Part shown: positions 8,968-16,798 of the stretch, piece after piece
Layout: the number at the start of each line of letters is the position of its first letter
How positions within the stretch are numbered: the stretch's first letter is position 1
NCBI GenBank assembly: GCA_019307945.1
Contig: JAFDIS010000011.1
Coordinates: forward strand, 1-64,000
Source of the DNA: Deltaproteobacteria bacterium
GTDB taxonomy: Bacteria; Desulfobacterota; DSM-4660; Desulfatiglandales; Desulfatiglandaceae
DNA: 64,000 nucleotides
Reading direction: 5' to 3'
Notes under the pieces: model-generated
The model's database searches: none
Told to the model about the DNA's origin: nothing
The model's input: the letters and a program-made list of their open reading frames with translations, nothing else
Program-made: the position numbers and the translations under genes

Positions 8968-9782
8968 TGGGCGTGAACAGAAGGGACTTTCTAAAGATTG
9001 CCGGAATCGCCGGCCTCTTCGGCTTGAGCGGAAGAGCGGCTATGGATATCCTGGCCCCGGGCGAACTTGAGGCAGCAGAGAAGCCCGTAGCCCCGCCGGG
9101 GGTGAAACGTTGGGCCATGGTGGTGGATTCCAGGAAGATGGACGAGGCGTTGATGGACAAGTGCATCGAGGCCTGCCACCGGGAGCACAACGTGCCGAAC
9201 TACGGCAACCCGAAAGAGGAGATCAAGTGGGTATGGAAGGAGGACTACCATCACTCCTTTCCCGGTCAGCAGCATGCATTCATAGAGGAGGACCTGAAGC
9301 ACAAGGAGTTCCTGCTCATGTGCAACCACTGCTCCAATCCGCCCTGCTGCAGGGTATGCCCCACCCAGGCCACGTTTCAGCGTGAGGACGGCATCATTAT
9401 GATGGATATGCACCGGTGCATCGGATGCCGGTTTTGCATGGCGGCCTGTCCTTTCGGGGCTCGGAGCTTCAACTGGGGCGATCCGTGGCGAGTGACCCGC
9501 GTTGAGGAACTGAAGAAGTTGAACCCGGACTTTCCCACGAACCGGACCTACCCCACCCGCTCCAAAGGTGTGGTGGAAAAGTGCACGTTCTGCGCCTCCA
9601 GGCTTGCCAGAGGAGAAGTGCCCGCCTGCGTGGAGGCGGCCAACGAGGTGACGGAGGGCGCTTTGATCTTCGGTGACCTCAATGACCCGGAATCGGGTGT
9701 CAGGGAGGCCCTGAGAAAACACTATTCGATTCGCAGAAAGCCCGAACTGGGAACCGAACCGAATCTATACTTCATCGTGTGA
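8967..9782 (+). CDS. dsrO: DsrO, Tat-exported iron-sulfur protein
   Basis: A 271-residue periplasmic ferredoxin-like subunit. It begins MGVNRRDFLKIAGIAGLFGL, a twin-arginine signal. Cysteine clusters for several [4Fe-4S] centres follow: CNHCSNPPCCRVCP, CIGCRFCMAACPFGA and CTFCASRLARGEVPACVEA, as in DmsB/NrfC relatives. It would pass electrons between DsrJ or a periplasmic donor and the quinone-reactive DsrP. The chosen ATG overlaps the dsrJ stop. Length matches the family. Confidence 0.95.
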   Translation: MGVNRRDFLKIAGIAGLFGLSGRAAMDILAPGELEAAEKPVAPPGVKRWAMVVDSRKMDEALMDKCIEACHREHNVPNYGNPKEEIKWVWKEDYHHSFPGQQHAFIEEDLKHKEFLLMCNHCSNPPCCRVCPTQATFQREDGIIMMDMHRCIGCRFCMAACPFGARSFNWGDPWRVTRVEELKKLNPDFPTNRTYPTRSKGVVEKCTFCASRLARGEVPACVEAANEVTEGALIFGDLNDPESGVREALRKHYSIRRKPELGTEPNLYFIV

Positions 9783-9789
9783 GGTGGTC

Positions 9790-10947
9790 ATGCTTGATAC
9801 CGCATTGAAAGGAAGACAAGGATATTGGAGCTGGCTTATTTTTCTGTTGGCCTTGATGGGAGTAGGGCTGGGCTGCTATCTCTACCAGTTCCAGGAAGGC
9901 CTTCGGATTACCGGGATGAGTCGGGATGTGTCCTGGGGTTTTTACATCGCCCAGTTCACCTATCTCGTCGGGGTGGCGGCCTCGGGCGTGATGGTGGTGC
10001 TGCCTTACTACCTTCACAACTATAAGGCGTTCGGCCGCATCACCGTCCTGGGTGAGTTCCTGGCCATCGCGGCCATCACCATGTGCCTGCTGTTCATCTT
10101 CGTGGACCTCGGCAATCCAGTCAGGATCCTGAACGTCATCCTGTACCCCACGCCCAATTCCATCCTGTTCTGGGACATGATCGTGCTCAACGTGTACCTG
10201 CTTTTGAACCTGTTTGTAGGATGGAACGTCCTGAGCGCGGAACGGAAAGGGATCCCTTACCGTAAATGGGTCAAGGTCCTGGCCTACATCTCCATTCCTT
10301 GGGCCTTCAGCATCCATACGGTGACCGCGTTCCTGTACGCCGGGCTTCCGGGCAGGCACTTTTGGCTCACTGCAATCATGGCGGCACGTTTTCTGGCCTC
10401 GGCCTTCTGTTCCGGTCCCGCCCTGCTGATCCTGCTCTGCCTGATCGTGCGAAAGGTCTCCCGGTTCGATCCGGGAAGAGAGCAGATCCGCACCCTTTCG
10501 GGGATCGTGGCCTACGCCATGATTCTGAACGTCTTTTTCTTCCTGCTGGAACTCTTTACGGCTTTTTACAGCCAAATTCCTTCGCACAAGATCCACTTTA
10601 TATTCCTGTTTGCAGGGCTTGAGGGATACGGGAAACTGGCACCATGGATGTGGACCGCTACGGGCTTCGCCATACTCTCCCTGATTCTCCTGATCGTGCC
10701 GGCCACAAGGAGAAACCTGGATACCCTGGCCGTGGCCTGTGCTGCGGTGGTGATCGCCACCTGGATCGACAAGGGTCTGGGGCTCATCATCGGCGGATTT
10801 ACCCCCAACCCCTTCGAGCGTGTGACGCCCTACTGGCCGACGACGCCTGAGATTTTCATCACCGTGGGCGTCTGGGCCACGGGTTTCTTCGTGCTCACGG
10901 TACTCTACAAAATGGCCGTGAGCGTGAAGGAGGAAGTGGGAGCGTAG
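9790..10947 (+). CDS. dsrP: DsrP, NrfD-family membrane quinone subunit
   Basis: A 385-residue polytopic membrane protein with about ten helices, of the NrfD/PsrC/HybB family, that exchanges electrons with menaquinone next to DsrO. The early region WSWLIFLLALMGVGLGCYLY and the later GRHFWLTAIMAARFLASAF are typical. I use the ATG at 9790 rather than the GTG six bases earlier because GAGGTG is correctly spaced ahead of it. It is the last gene of dsrMKJOP, seven bases after dsrO, and is followed by a C homopolymer and a terminator. Confidence 0.95.
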   Translation: MLDTALKGRQGYWSWLIFLLALMGVGLGCYLYQFQEGLRITGMSRDVSWGFYIAQFTYLVGVAASGVMVVLPYYLHNYKAFGRITVLGEFLAIAAITMCLLFIFVDLGNPVRILNVILYPTPNSILFWDMIVLNVYLLLNLFVGWNVLSAERKGIPYRKWVKVLAYISIPWAFSIHTVTAFLYAGLPGRHFWLTAIMAARFLASAFCSGPALLILLCLIVRKVSRFDPGREQIRTLSGIVAYAMILNVFFFLLELFTAFYSQIPSHKIHFIFLFAGLEGYGKLAPWMWTATGFAILSLILLIVPATRRNLDTLAVACAAVVIATWIDKGLGLIIGGFTPNPFERVTPYWPTTPEIFITVGVWATGFFVLTVLYKMAVSVKEEVGA

Positions 10948-10950
10948 TCT

Positions 10951-10984
10951 CCCCCGCCCCCCCCCCCCCCCCCCCCCCCCCCCC
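10951..10984. repeat. 28-nt C homopolymer after dsrP
   Basis: Five C, one G and then 28 consecutive C residues (10957-10984) begin three bases after the dsrP stop codon. The opposite strand is a G tract able to form quadruplex structure. It lies between the stop and the terminator, so it is outside coding sequence. It could be a slippage-prone element or a sequencing/assembly artefact. Confidence 0.9.
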
Positions 10985-11020
10985 AGGGAACCAAGGGAAA
11001 CGGTAATAAGAAGAGAGGGA

Positions 11021-11066
11021 AAAAAGGGGTCCTCGTCCCGCTCCTGGGGCAAGGACCCCTTTTTTT
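11021..11066 (+). terminator. Rho-independent terminator of dsrMKJOP
   Basis: The arms AAAAAGGGGTCC (11021-11032) and GGACCCCTTTTT (11053-11064) form a perfect 12-bp stem closed by a 20-base loop and ending in a T run. Confidence 0.85.
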
Positions 11067-11486
11067 GGTCAGCATCGGGCCACTCCAAAAAGGCCGGAAG
11101 GCCCTGTCCCCAGGGTCTCGAAAAGGTAGTGTCTATAACCGGGCTTGCCCAGACCTGCTACGAGCCTCATACCCGGGAGGTCACGGGATGGTGCTGTCCA
11201 TGTGGCCCGTCAGCATGGCCAAGGTGGTGGATGCCCTTGAAGCGGATCAATGTCTACTCCACGGGCCCTGGCGCCTGCGGAAATGCCTTTGGGTGTTCAA
11301 GACCGTCGGTTCAGGATCGGCGGCGCGCCGCGGGTGGCACCCCCCGGTGGTTCCATGGTCAAGGCCGGCATTTGACAGATGTTTGAAATCGCCGGGCGCC
11401 GCACCCTTTCGAGGACCATGGATAACTGCCTCATTTCCTTTGTAAGACCAAGTATTACATATGGTTTTGGGGGTCCACAAAAATGC
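11067..11486. other. Gene-free spacer between dsr operon and ferredoxin
   Basis: About 420 bases after the dsr terminator without a frame that has a plausible start, ribosome site or recognisable protein. The short open frames on both strands here are rich in Arg, Pro and Gly, as expected for noncoding high-G+C DNA. I see nothing else definite. Confidence 0.5.
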
Positions 11487-11515
11487 TTGACAGGCCCTTT
11501 GGACTCTGTTAAAAA
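11487..11515 (+). promoter_or_regulatory. Candidate promoter of the ferredoxin gene
   Basis: TTGACA at 11487-11492, a 17-base spacer and TAAAAA at 11510-11515. It lies about 150 bases upstream of the ferredoxin start, leaving a long leader that contains small hairpins. Confidence 0.5.
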
Positions 11516-11518
11516 AGC

Positions 11519-11573
11519 CCGGCAGACTTGCCGGAAGGTGTGCTTCGGCGGTCTGATCATATCTCAATATGAT
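11519..11573 (+). promoter_or_regulatory. Structured leader of the ferredoxin mRNA
   Basis: A perfect hairpin CCGGCA-GACT-TGCCGG (11519-11534) starts at the expected transcript 5' end. Its right arm could instead pair, with one bulge, into GCC(G)GAAG-GTGTG-CTTCGGC, so the two folds exclude each other. A second inverted repeat, ATCATAT-CTCA-ATATGAT, lies at 11556-11573. They may protect the mRNA or act as a protein site; no known riboswitch was recognised. Confidence 0.35.
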
Positions 11574-11663
11574 GTATTTCGCGGAAGTCGGTGAACGAGA
11601 AATTGGAGAGGCCGATCTTTTTTTACACGATCAAATCAAACAAGATGGAGGAGGGAAGGGAAC

Positions 11664-11852
11664 ATGCCTTATGAAGTTGTGGTCGACGCTGACAAGTGCG
11701 AAGGATGCGAAGAGTGCATAGAAGTCTGCCCCGTGGACGTCTATGAAATGCAGGACGACAAGTCCGTTCCCGTGAACGCAGAGGAGTGCCTGGGTTGCGA
11801 AAGCTGTGTGGAAGTCTGCGACCAGGAGGCCATCACGGTCACGGAGGTGTAA
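11664..11852 (+). CDS. 2[4Fe-4S] ferredoxin
   Basis: A 62-residue cytoplasmic electron carrier with two complete cluster motifs, CEGCEECIEVCP (from residue 12) and CLGCESCVEVCD (from residue 43). The protein is very acidic, as usual for bacterial ferredoxins. Good GGAGGGAAGG ribosome site upstream. It is monocistronic, with its own promoter and a terminator right after it, placed just past dsrMKJOP. Likely partners are the Hdr flavoprotein or pyruvate-type oxidoreductases, but no specific partner is shown. Confidence 0.93.
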   Translation: MPYEVVVDADKCEGCEECIEVCPVDVYEMQDDKSVPVNAEECLGCESCVEVCDQEAITVTEV

Positions 11853-11887
11853 GCGCCTTGAAGGCATAACCGCGCCAGCGACAACCG

Positions 11888-11922
11888 GCCGTCGTCCCGC
11901 AAAAGGGGCGGCGGCTTTTTTT
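11888..11922 (+). terminator. Terminator of the ferredoxin gene
   Basis: GCCGTCGTCCC (11888-11898) pairs with GGGGCGGCGGC (11905-11915), allowing two G-T pairs, followed by seven T residues. Confidence 0.8.
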
Positions 11923-11949
11923 GGGGTCTCCTCCAGGGCCGCACAAGGA

Positions 11950-11980
11950 AAGGCCGCTCCCCCTTGGAGGGGGCGGCCTT
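11950..11980 (-). terminator. Terminator of the cytochrome c3 gene
   Basis: On the minus strand a GGCCGCCCCC arm pairs with GGGGGAGCGGCC with a one-base bulge, followed by TTTCC. It lies just past the cytochrome stop and faces the ferredoxin terminator. Confidence 0.6.
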
Positions 11981-12007
11981 GGAGGATTATCATTCAGGTT
12001 TTTCCCG

Positions 12008-12427
12008 TTACTTCTTCTTCTGGTGGCAGTTGTTACACTTTTTGTAAGGAGCCTTCTTGGACTTGCCCGCCTTGACCAGGGCCTTGTGGCAGGTCTTGCA
12101 GTTCTTGTGATAGGCATTCTGCAATTTGGGGACCTTGCCCTGCTTTTTCTTCGGGTTGTGGCAGGCGGAGCATTTCTTGACGGGGTCTCCTTCCTTCCAG
12201 ACGTTTTTGCCGTTCTGATAGTCATGATGGCACTCGGCGCAGGCGACCTTGTAGTCCGCGTGATGCTTCTTGTGGTGAAGAATCACGGGGCCCTTCTTGT
12301 CTTTCTTATACCCCGTGTTGCTGATCTTCACGCTGTCCGGCACGTCAGTGGCCGTCAATACACCCACGGCGAGAAAGAGCATTCCTGAAAGAACAACCGT
12401 CAAGATGGTCAACAGTTTCCTTTTCAT
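12008..12427 (-). CDS. Tetraheme cytochrome c3 (class III)
   Basis: A 139-residue periplasmic cytochrome. The N-terminus is a signal peptide (MKRKLLTILTVVLSGMLFLA) and the mature part has four heme motifs, CAECH, CSACH, CKTCH and CNNCH, plus the extra histidines HHKKHH that supply axial ligands. It is lysine-rich, as usual for type I cytochrome c3, which docks to hydrogenases. I choose ATG 12427; the AGGAGGTGA sequence ahead of it is a near-perfect anti-SD match, while the GTG 12 bases earlier lies inside that site. It lies next to the periplasmic hydrogenase genes, its likely electron donor. Confidence 0.92.
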   Translation of the reverse strand: MKRKLLTILTVVLSGMLFLAVGVLTATDVPDSVKISNTGYKKDKKGPVILHHKKHHADYKVACAECHHDYQNGKNVWKEGDPVKKCSACHNPKKKQGKVPKLQNAYHKNCKTCHKALVKAGKSKKAPYKKCNNCHQKKK

Positions 12428-12513
12428 TCCCAATTTCACCTCCTTTCACCAAAAGATCAGAACTCATCCTCATATGAAAAAGCCTGATCAGTATTTTATG
12501 AAATCCTGTCGGA

Positions 12514-12543
12514 AATATATTCAAAATTTCTGAGAACTGTCAA
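12514..12543 (-). promoter_or_regulatory. Promoter of the cytochrome c3 gene
   Basis: On the minus strand TTGACA (12543-12538), an 18-base spacer and TATATT (12519-12514), about 90 bases ahead of the ATG. Both boxes are close to consensus. Confidence 0.6.
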
Positions 12544-12573
12544 GAAAATAGCGCATCACGCTCATGAGGAATC

Positions 12574-12795
12574 CTACTCCACAAGCGATGCCATCTCCCT
12601 TAAAATCCTAATAGATTCCATCGCTTCGGCCTCATCGATTCGGTGGATGGCAAACCCTGCATGGACGATCACGTAGTCGTTCACACGAGCGTCCTCCAGG
12701 AGCAGGAGACTCACCTGCCGTCTCGTACCCTCCATGTCGATGGTGCCCATGTCGCCTCGAATCTCTACGATTCGGGCTGGTATGGCCAGGCACAT
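12574..12795 (-). CDS. hypC: HypC/HupF hydrogenase assembly chaperone
   Basis: A 73-residue OB-fold chaperone that starts with the diagnostic MCLAIPA; the Cys at position 2 binds the Fe(CN)2CO precursor together with HypD and hands it to the large hydrogenase subunit. Its ATG lies 31 bases inside the 3' end of hyaD, so the two are translationally coupled. It is the last gene of the hydrogenase cluster. The other hyp genes are not in the window. Confidence 0.94.
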   Translation of the reverse strand: MCLAIPARIVEIRGDMGTIDMEGTRRQVSLLLLEDARVNDYVIVHAGFAIHRIDEAEAMESIRILREMASLVE

Positions 12796-13295
12796 GATTC
12801 ATTCTCCGTCTGTTCGTATCCGCATCCGAGACGTTCCAGCTCCGCCAGAACCATGCCGATCAGATCATCCACCCGTTCCGCAATGACGGGGCTGAGTTCG
12901 ATACTGAGGGTCTCGATATCGAGTGGCTCCACCCCCAGGATCACCGTTTCAGGGACCTTTCCCAGGGCCTGGCATAGGGTGAGGGCCTCCAGCAGATCCA
13001 CCTGGTGCAGGGAGTTTTTGGCCAGAATCCTCCTGGGAATCTGTTCCCCTTCCAGGCGGTAAAGGGCGCCGGGAGTGCCCCCGTTGCGCACGGCGTCCAC
13101 CACGATGAGGTGATCGGCCTCCGAAATAATACCCAGCAACTGGACTCCAAGAGTGCCCCCGTCAACGACCGTGACGCCCTCGTCAAACCGATAGCAATCC
13201 CTGAGCTTTTCGGCCACGCGGATTCCCACCCCCTCGTCCGCGAAGAGGATGTTTCCAACGCCCAGAATCGTTATGTTTTTTGTATTTTTTTCCAT
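12765..13295 (-). CDS. hyaD: Hydrogenase maturation protease (HyaD/HynC type)
   Basis: A 176-residue endopeptidase that clips the C-terminus of the [NiFe] large subunit after nickel insertion. The N-terminal ITILGVGNILFADEGVGIRV holds the conserved Asn-Asp/Glu nickel-sensing motif of the family, and DAVRNGGTPG matches the second conserved region. Its substrate is probably HynA, which ends in the expected cleavable tail. It is separated from hynA by a terminator and an RND fragment, so it may need its own promoter. Overlaps hypC. Confidence 0.92.
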   Translation of the reverse strand: MEKNTKNITILGVGNILFADEGVGIRVAEKLRDCYRFDEGVTVVDGGTLGVQLLGIISEADHLIVVDAVRNGGTPGALYRLEGEQIPRRILAKNSLHQVDLLEALTLCQALGKVPETVILGVEPLDIETLSIELSPVIAERVDDLIGMVLAELERLGCGYEQTENESCAWPYQPES

Positions 13296-13389
13296 GGGTT
13301 GCCGTGAGGTCCGGGTGCCCTTATACCTTCAAAACCGCTCGTATTTCAAGGCCTTTTTGGTCCGTAAACACCCCGCGAAAAGGATTTTC

Positions 13390-13758
13390 TCAGGCGTCAG
13401 GGGGATCCCTTGGTACTCGAGTGAATCTCTTGACGCGGTTTTTTCCCATGGCCTTGGCGCATGAAAGGGCGTCGGAGAGTTTCTCCAGGGAGCGGAAAGT
13501 CGTCTCTTCGAACACGCCGCTCGTTCGGGCCACCACGAGGATGATCTCCTCGCAGCCGAACATCTTTTTGAATTCTCGGTACCGCTTGGTCTCGGACAAA
13601 TCTTCGATGGCCAGGTCATAATAGATGGATGTCTGGAAACGAAGTTCCGGGAGACGGGAGCCCAGGAACAGGGTCAGGACAATGACGGGTACTATCACAC
13701 GCCAGGGATGATCCACGGCGTAGCGCAGCCAGTAGTGGAGATAGACACCGGGACTCAC
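13390..13758 (-). pseudogene. N-terminal fragment of an RND/MMPL-type exporter
   Basis: A 122-codon frame with a good GTG start (13758) and an AGGAG site. It shows the typical N-terminus of the MMPL/Patched-like RND superfamily: one membrane helix (WRVIVPVIVLTLFLGSRLPEL) followed by the short linker and the start of a porter domain (MFGCEEIILVVART). Family members run to roughly 750-900 residues with twelve helices, but here the frame ends with TGA and no matching continuation is found in any frame before hyaD. It is therefore best read as a truncated gene left between the hydrogenase structural genes and their protease. Whether the short product is made is unknown. Confidence 0.7.
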
Positions 13759-13794
13759 GGCAAGCTCCTCCCTTCAGGGGAGGTGGGATGCGGG

Positions 13795-13843
13795 AAAAAG
13801 CCCCCCCCTTTGCGCCCCGGGGATGCCGGGCCGCAAAGGGGGG
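13795..13843 (-). terminator. Terminator after hynA
   Basis: On the minus strand CCCCCCTTTGCG pairs with CGCAAAGGGGGG, enclosing a smaller CCCGG-type hairpin, and is followed by CTTTTTC. It ends hynBA before the RND fragment. Confidence 0.8.
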
Positions 13844-13863
13844 AAGGGACTGTTCTTGGACTC

Positions 13864-15504
13864 TTACAAAACCTTCACTTTGTATACCTGGTTGGAATCG
13901 GGGTCGATTACATGCACCGCGCAAGCGATGCAGGGATCGAAGGAGTGCACCGTCCTGAGGATTTCCAGGGGGCGCTTGGGGTCCGCTACCGGTGTTCCGA
14001 TGAGCGATTCCTCCACCGGGCCCAGCTTGCCGTTGGCACAGCGGGGACCAAGGTTCCATGTGGAGGGGACCACGTACTGGTAGTTCTTGATTTTCTTGTC
14101 CTCGATCTGGATCCAGTGACCGAGGGATCCTCGGGCCACGTCGTTCAGGCCCACGCCCATGCCGCTCTTGGGCACGGTCCACGGGGCGTAGGTGTCGCCT
14201 TTGCCCTTTTTCAGGTTGCCCACCAGTTCCATGATCCACCCTTCCATGGCGTCTCCGATGACAACCGTCTCCAGTGCGCGCGCAGCGGTCCGTCCAAGGG
14301 TGGAGAACAGGGCGGTCACCGGGATACCGAGCTTGGAAATGGTGTCATTGACGACCTTCCGGATCTCCTTTTTGCCGCGGGCATATGCCACAAGGACACG
14401 GGCAAGGGGGCCCACCTCACAAGACTGTCCTTCATAGCGCGGGGCTTTCAGCCAGGAGTACCTGCCGGCGGTGTCATAGTCGCCGTGACGCGGCTTGGTC
14501 TCGCCCTCGTGGGGATGAAGGTCGGCCTTGCCCTCGTACCAGGAATGGGCTACATGTTCGGTCACCTTGGATTCCTCGGCCATCTTGACGCCCTTGAGGT
14601 CCCTGTTCATGATGATGCCACGGGGCAGGAAGAGGCTCTCAGGCTCATTGGCCGACAATGGAAGGTCGCCCCAGGCAAGGAAATTGGTGGTTCCGCCGAT
14701 ACCGCCCCAATCCTTGTAAAAGGAGGCCACGGCCAGGATATCGGGTAGGTAGACCTTCCTGACGAAATCCTGTGTTTCCTTCCAGAGGAAGAGGAATTCA
14801 CCGATTCGATCCGGGGTCAGATCCTTTGCGCATGTCACGCCTCCCACCACCAGGGTCTGAAGGTGGGGATTCTTGGCTCCGAAGACGGCGTGCATCCGTG
14901 CGGTCTTGGCCTGAAGCCTCAGCGCCTCGAGATAATGGGCCGCGGCCATCAGGTTGCCCTCTGGAGGCAGTTTGTAGGCCGGATGGCCCCAGTAGGCGTT
15001 GGCAAAGGGACCGAGCTGTCCGCTGTCCACGAAGGTCTTGATTCGCTGCTGGACCTGGGTGAAGTAAGCGGTTCCGCCCCAGGGTGCCTCACTCACCTGG
15101 TCGGCCAGGGCGGAGGTCTTCTTAGGGTCCGCTTTCAGGGCGCTTACCACGTCCACCCAGTCGAGGGCATGGAGGTGGTAGAAATGGACGATATGGTCGT
15201 GCTGAAACTGTGCTCCATGAAGGAGGTTCCTGATGATGCGGGCATTGTCGGGGATCTGCACGCCCACGGCGTTTTCCACCGCTCTGATGGATGCAAGATA
15301 GTGGGTATAGGTACACACGCCGCACGAGCGCTGGGTAAAGAGAGGGGCGTCCCGTGGATCCCTTCCTTGCAGGATGATCTCGAGCCCCCGGAACATCTGG
15401 CCGGAACTCCAGGCGTTGACCACTTTTCCCCCCGAGACTTCCACCTCGATGCGGAGATGTCCTTCGATTCTGGTAATCGGATCGATCGTGATTCTTTTAC
15501 CCAA
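13864..15504 (-). CDS. hynA: [NiFe] hydrogenase large subunit
   Basis: A 546-residue catalytic subunit of a periplasmic uptake hydrogenase. The two nickel-binding motifs are RSCGVCTYTH (near residue 59) and DPCIACAVH (near residue 527), both with cysteine, so it is a standard [NiFe] and not a [NiFeSe] enzyme. Fifteen residues after the last His form the tail removed by HyaD. The start is TTG at 15504, eight bases after GGAGG; the protein begins GKRITIDPITRIEGHLRIE, fully conserved. It follows hynB by 68 bp and would be carried out of the cell with HynB by the Tat system. Confidence 0.96.
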   Translation of the reverse strand: MGKRITIDPITRIEGHLRIEVEVSGGKVVNAWSSGQMFRGLEIILQGRDPRDAPLFTQRSCGVCTYTHYLASIRAVENAVGVQIPDNARIIRNLLHGAQFQHDHIVHFYHLHALDWVDVVSALKADPKKTSALADQVSEAPWGGTAYFTQVQQRIKTFVDSGQLGPFANAYWGHPAYKLPPEGNLMAAAHYLEALRLQAKTARMHAVFGAKNPHLQTLVVGGVTCAKDLTPDRIGEFLFLWKETQDFVRKVYLPDILAVASFYKDWGGIGGTTNFLAWGDLPLSANEPESLFLPRGIIMNRDLKGVKMAEESKVTEHVAHSWYEGKADLHPHEGETKPRHGDYDTAGRYSWLKAPRYEGQSCEVGPLARVLVAYARGKKEIRKVVNDTISKLGIPVTALFSTLGRTAARALETVVIGDAMEGWIMELVGNLKKGKGDTYAPWTVPKSGMGVGLNDVARGSLGHWIQIEDKKIKNYQYVVPSTWNLGPRCANGKLGPVEESLIGTPVADPKRPLEILRTVHSFDPCIACAVHVIDPDSNQVYKVKVL

Positions 15505-15572
15505 TATTTTATCCTCCCGTTCCCTAGAGGTTCATGTCCACATTCTTTCAAGAGAAATATCCCGGGGGGCGG

Positions 15573-16517
15573 CTATTCGCTCGCCTCGAAGAAGGGGCTC
15601 ATCTTGTCCCAGAAATCCGGTTCACTGCAACCGATGCATGGATGTCCGGCCTCCACCGGCCAGCTCGTGCCGTCATTAAATTTCGCGATGGGACAATTGT
15701 TGTAGGTATCCGGTCCCTTGCAGCCCATTTTATAAAGGCAGAAGCCTTGCTTGGCTTCTTCGGAACCGAACTCCTCCACGAACTCGTCGTGCTCGTAATG
15801 CGATCTTCTGGGGCACTGGTCATGAATGGAGGTACCGTAGGCGAAAAGTGGTCTTCCTATATCATCCACGGCAGGCAATTTGCCCAGGAGGAGATAGTTT
15901 GCGATGGTACCCACCAGGTTGATCGGATTGGGGGGACAGCCGGGGATGTTTACCACGGAGATTCCGAGGGCGTCACCCACGCCCTTGTACCCGCCCGGGT
16001 TGGGCTTGGCGGCCTGTACCCCGCCGTAGGCGGCGCAGGTGCCTAGGGCGATGACCGCCTTGGCCTTCCGGCATACGTCGTCGGCGATCTCGAGGAAGGT
16101 GCGGCCGCCGATCTTGCCGTACACGCCGTTGTCTTTAGTGGAGATTGCGCCTTCCACGACGCAGATGAATTCTCCCTCGTATTTTTTCGTTGCCATACGG
16201 AGATTGTCTTCCGCCTGATGGCCCGCCGCCGCCATGATGGTCTCATGGTATTCGATTGACAGGACTTCGAGGACCAGCTCGTCGATCCAGGGGTACATGC
16301 TTCTCAGAACCGCCTCGGAGCAACCCGTGCACTCCGCAAAGTGAAGCCAGATCACGGGCGGCCGCTGCTTGGGAGCTGCGAACACCTCGGCCACCCTGGG
16401 AACGAAGGATGAGGCCAGGCCCATGGTCGCAGTGAGAAATCCGCAGTACTTCATGAAGTCCCTTCTCGAGATCCCCTTCTCCAACAGCCTTTGATCAAAG
16501 TCTCTTTCCAGTGTCAT
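15573..16517 (-). CDS. hynB: [NiFe] hydrogenase small subunit, Tat-exported
   Basis: A 314-residue electron-transfer subunit with three iron-sulfur clusters. The twin-arginine signal is GISRRDFMKYCGFL. Cluster ligands are seen in ECTGCSEAVLR (proximal), GTCAAYGGVQ, PGCPPNP, the CPRRSHYE-to-KMGCKGPDTYNNCP region (distal) and GHPCIGCSEPDFWD. There is no C-terminal membrane anchor, so the enzyme is soluble in the periplasm, consistent with the neighbouring cytochrome c3 as acceptor. AAGGAGG ribosome site. A promoter is seen at 16591-16619. Confidence 0.96.
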   Translation of the reverse strand: MTLERDFDQRLLEKGISRRDFMKYCGFLTATMGLASSFVPRVAEVFAAPKQRPPVIWLHFAECTGCSEAVLRSMYPWIDELVLEVLSIEYHETIMAAAGHQAEDNLRMATKKYEGEFICVVEGAISTKDNGVYGKIGGRTFLEIADDVCRKAKAVIALGTCAAYGGVQAAKPNPGGYKGVGDALGISVVNIPGCPPNPINLVGTIANYLLLGKLPAVDDIGRPLFAYGTSIHDQCPRRSHYEHDEFVEEFGSEEAKQGFCLYKMGCKGPDTYNNCPIAKFNDGTSWPVEAGHPCIGCSEPDFWDKMSPFFEASE

Positions 16518-16590
16518 TCGGCACCTCCTTGCTGGGGTTGGTTAAACGATACGAACTGGCGGAAGCAAGCCGCGGACAAAATTACCGGGT

Positions 16591-16619
16591 ACTCTAGTCT
16601 GGGGTTAACGGGACGTCAA
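16591..16619 (-). promoter_or_regulatory. Promoter of hynBA
   Basis: On the minus strand TTGACG (16619-16614), a 17-base spacer and TAGAGT (16596-16591), about 75 bases before hynB. Confidence 0.55.
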
Positions 16620-16798
16620 TGATTTTTTTGCTTTTTCGTGAAGGAATTCAGATTATTCGGGTGAAAAAGCGCATAAAAATCGGCCTGGCGGCCCGCAGTT
16701 CGGTCTCAGGGCTTCAAACAGGGTCAAGAGACGACTTTGGACTACCAAAGGAGAGACTTGCTGTCGAATGGAAAGGCGTAAAACAAGGTGCGCCATGG

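Noticed and set aside
11065-11445. 126-codon frame after the dsr terminator
   Set aside because: It begins inside the terminator and is full of Arg, Pro and Gly typical of noncoding high-G+C DNA.
13390-13392. TGA ending the RND/MMPL fragment as another selenocysteine codon
   Set aside because: Only 24 codons follow before a TAA, they do not resemble the exporter family, and such exporters have no known Sec site.
13864-13990. Possibility of a [NiFeSe] hydrogenase
   Set aside because: The C-terminal nickel motif reads DPCIACAVH with both ligands as Cys and no TGA.
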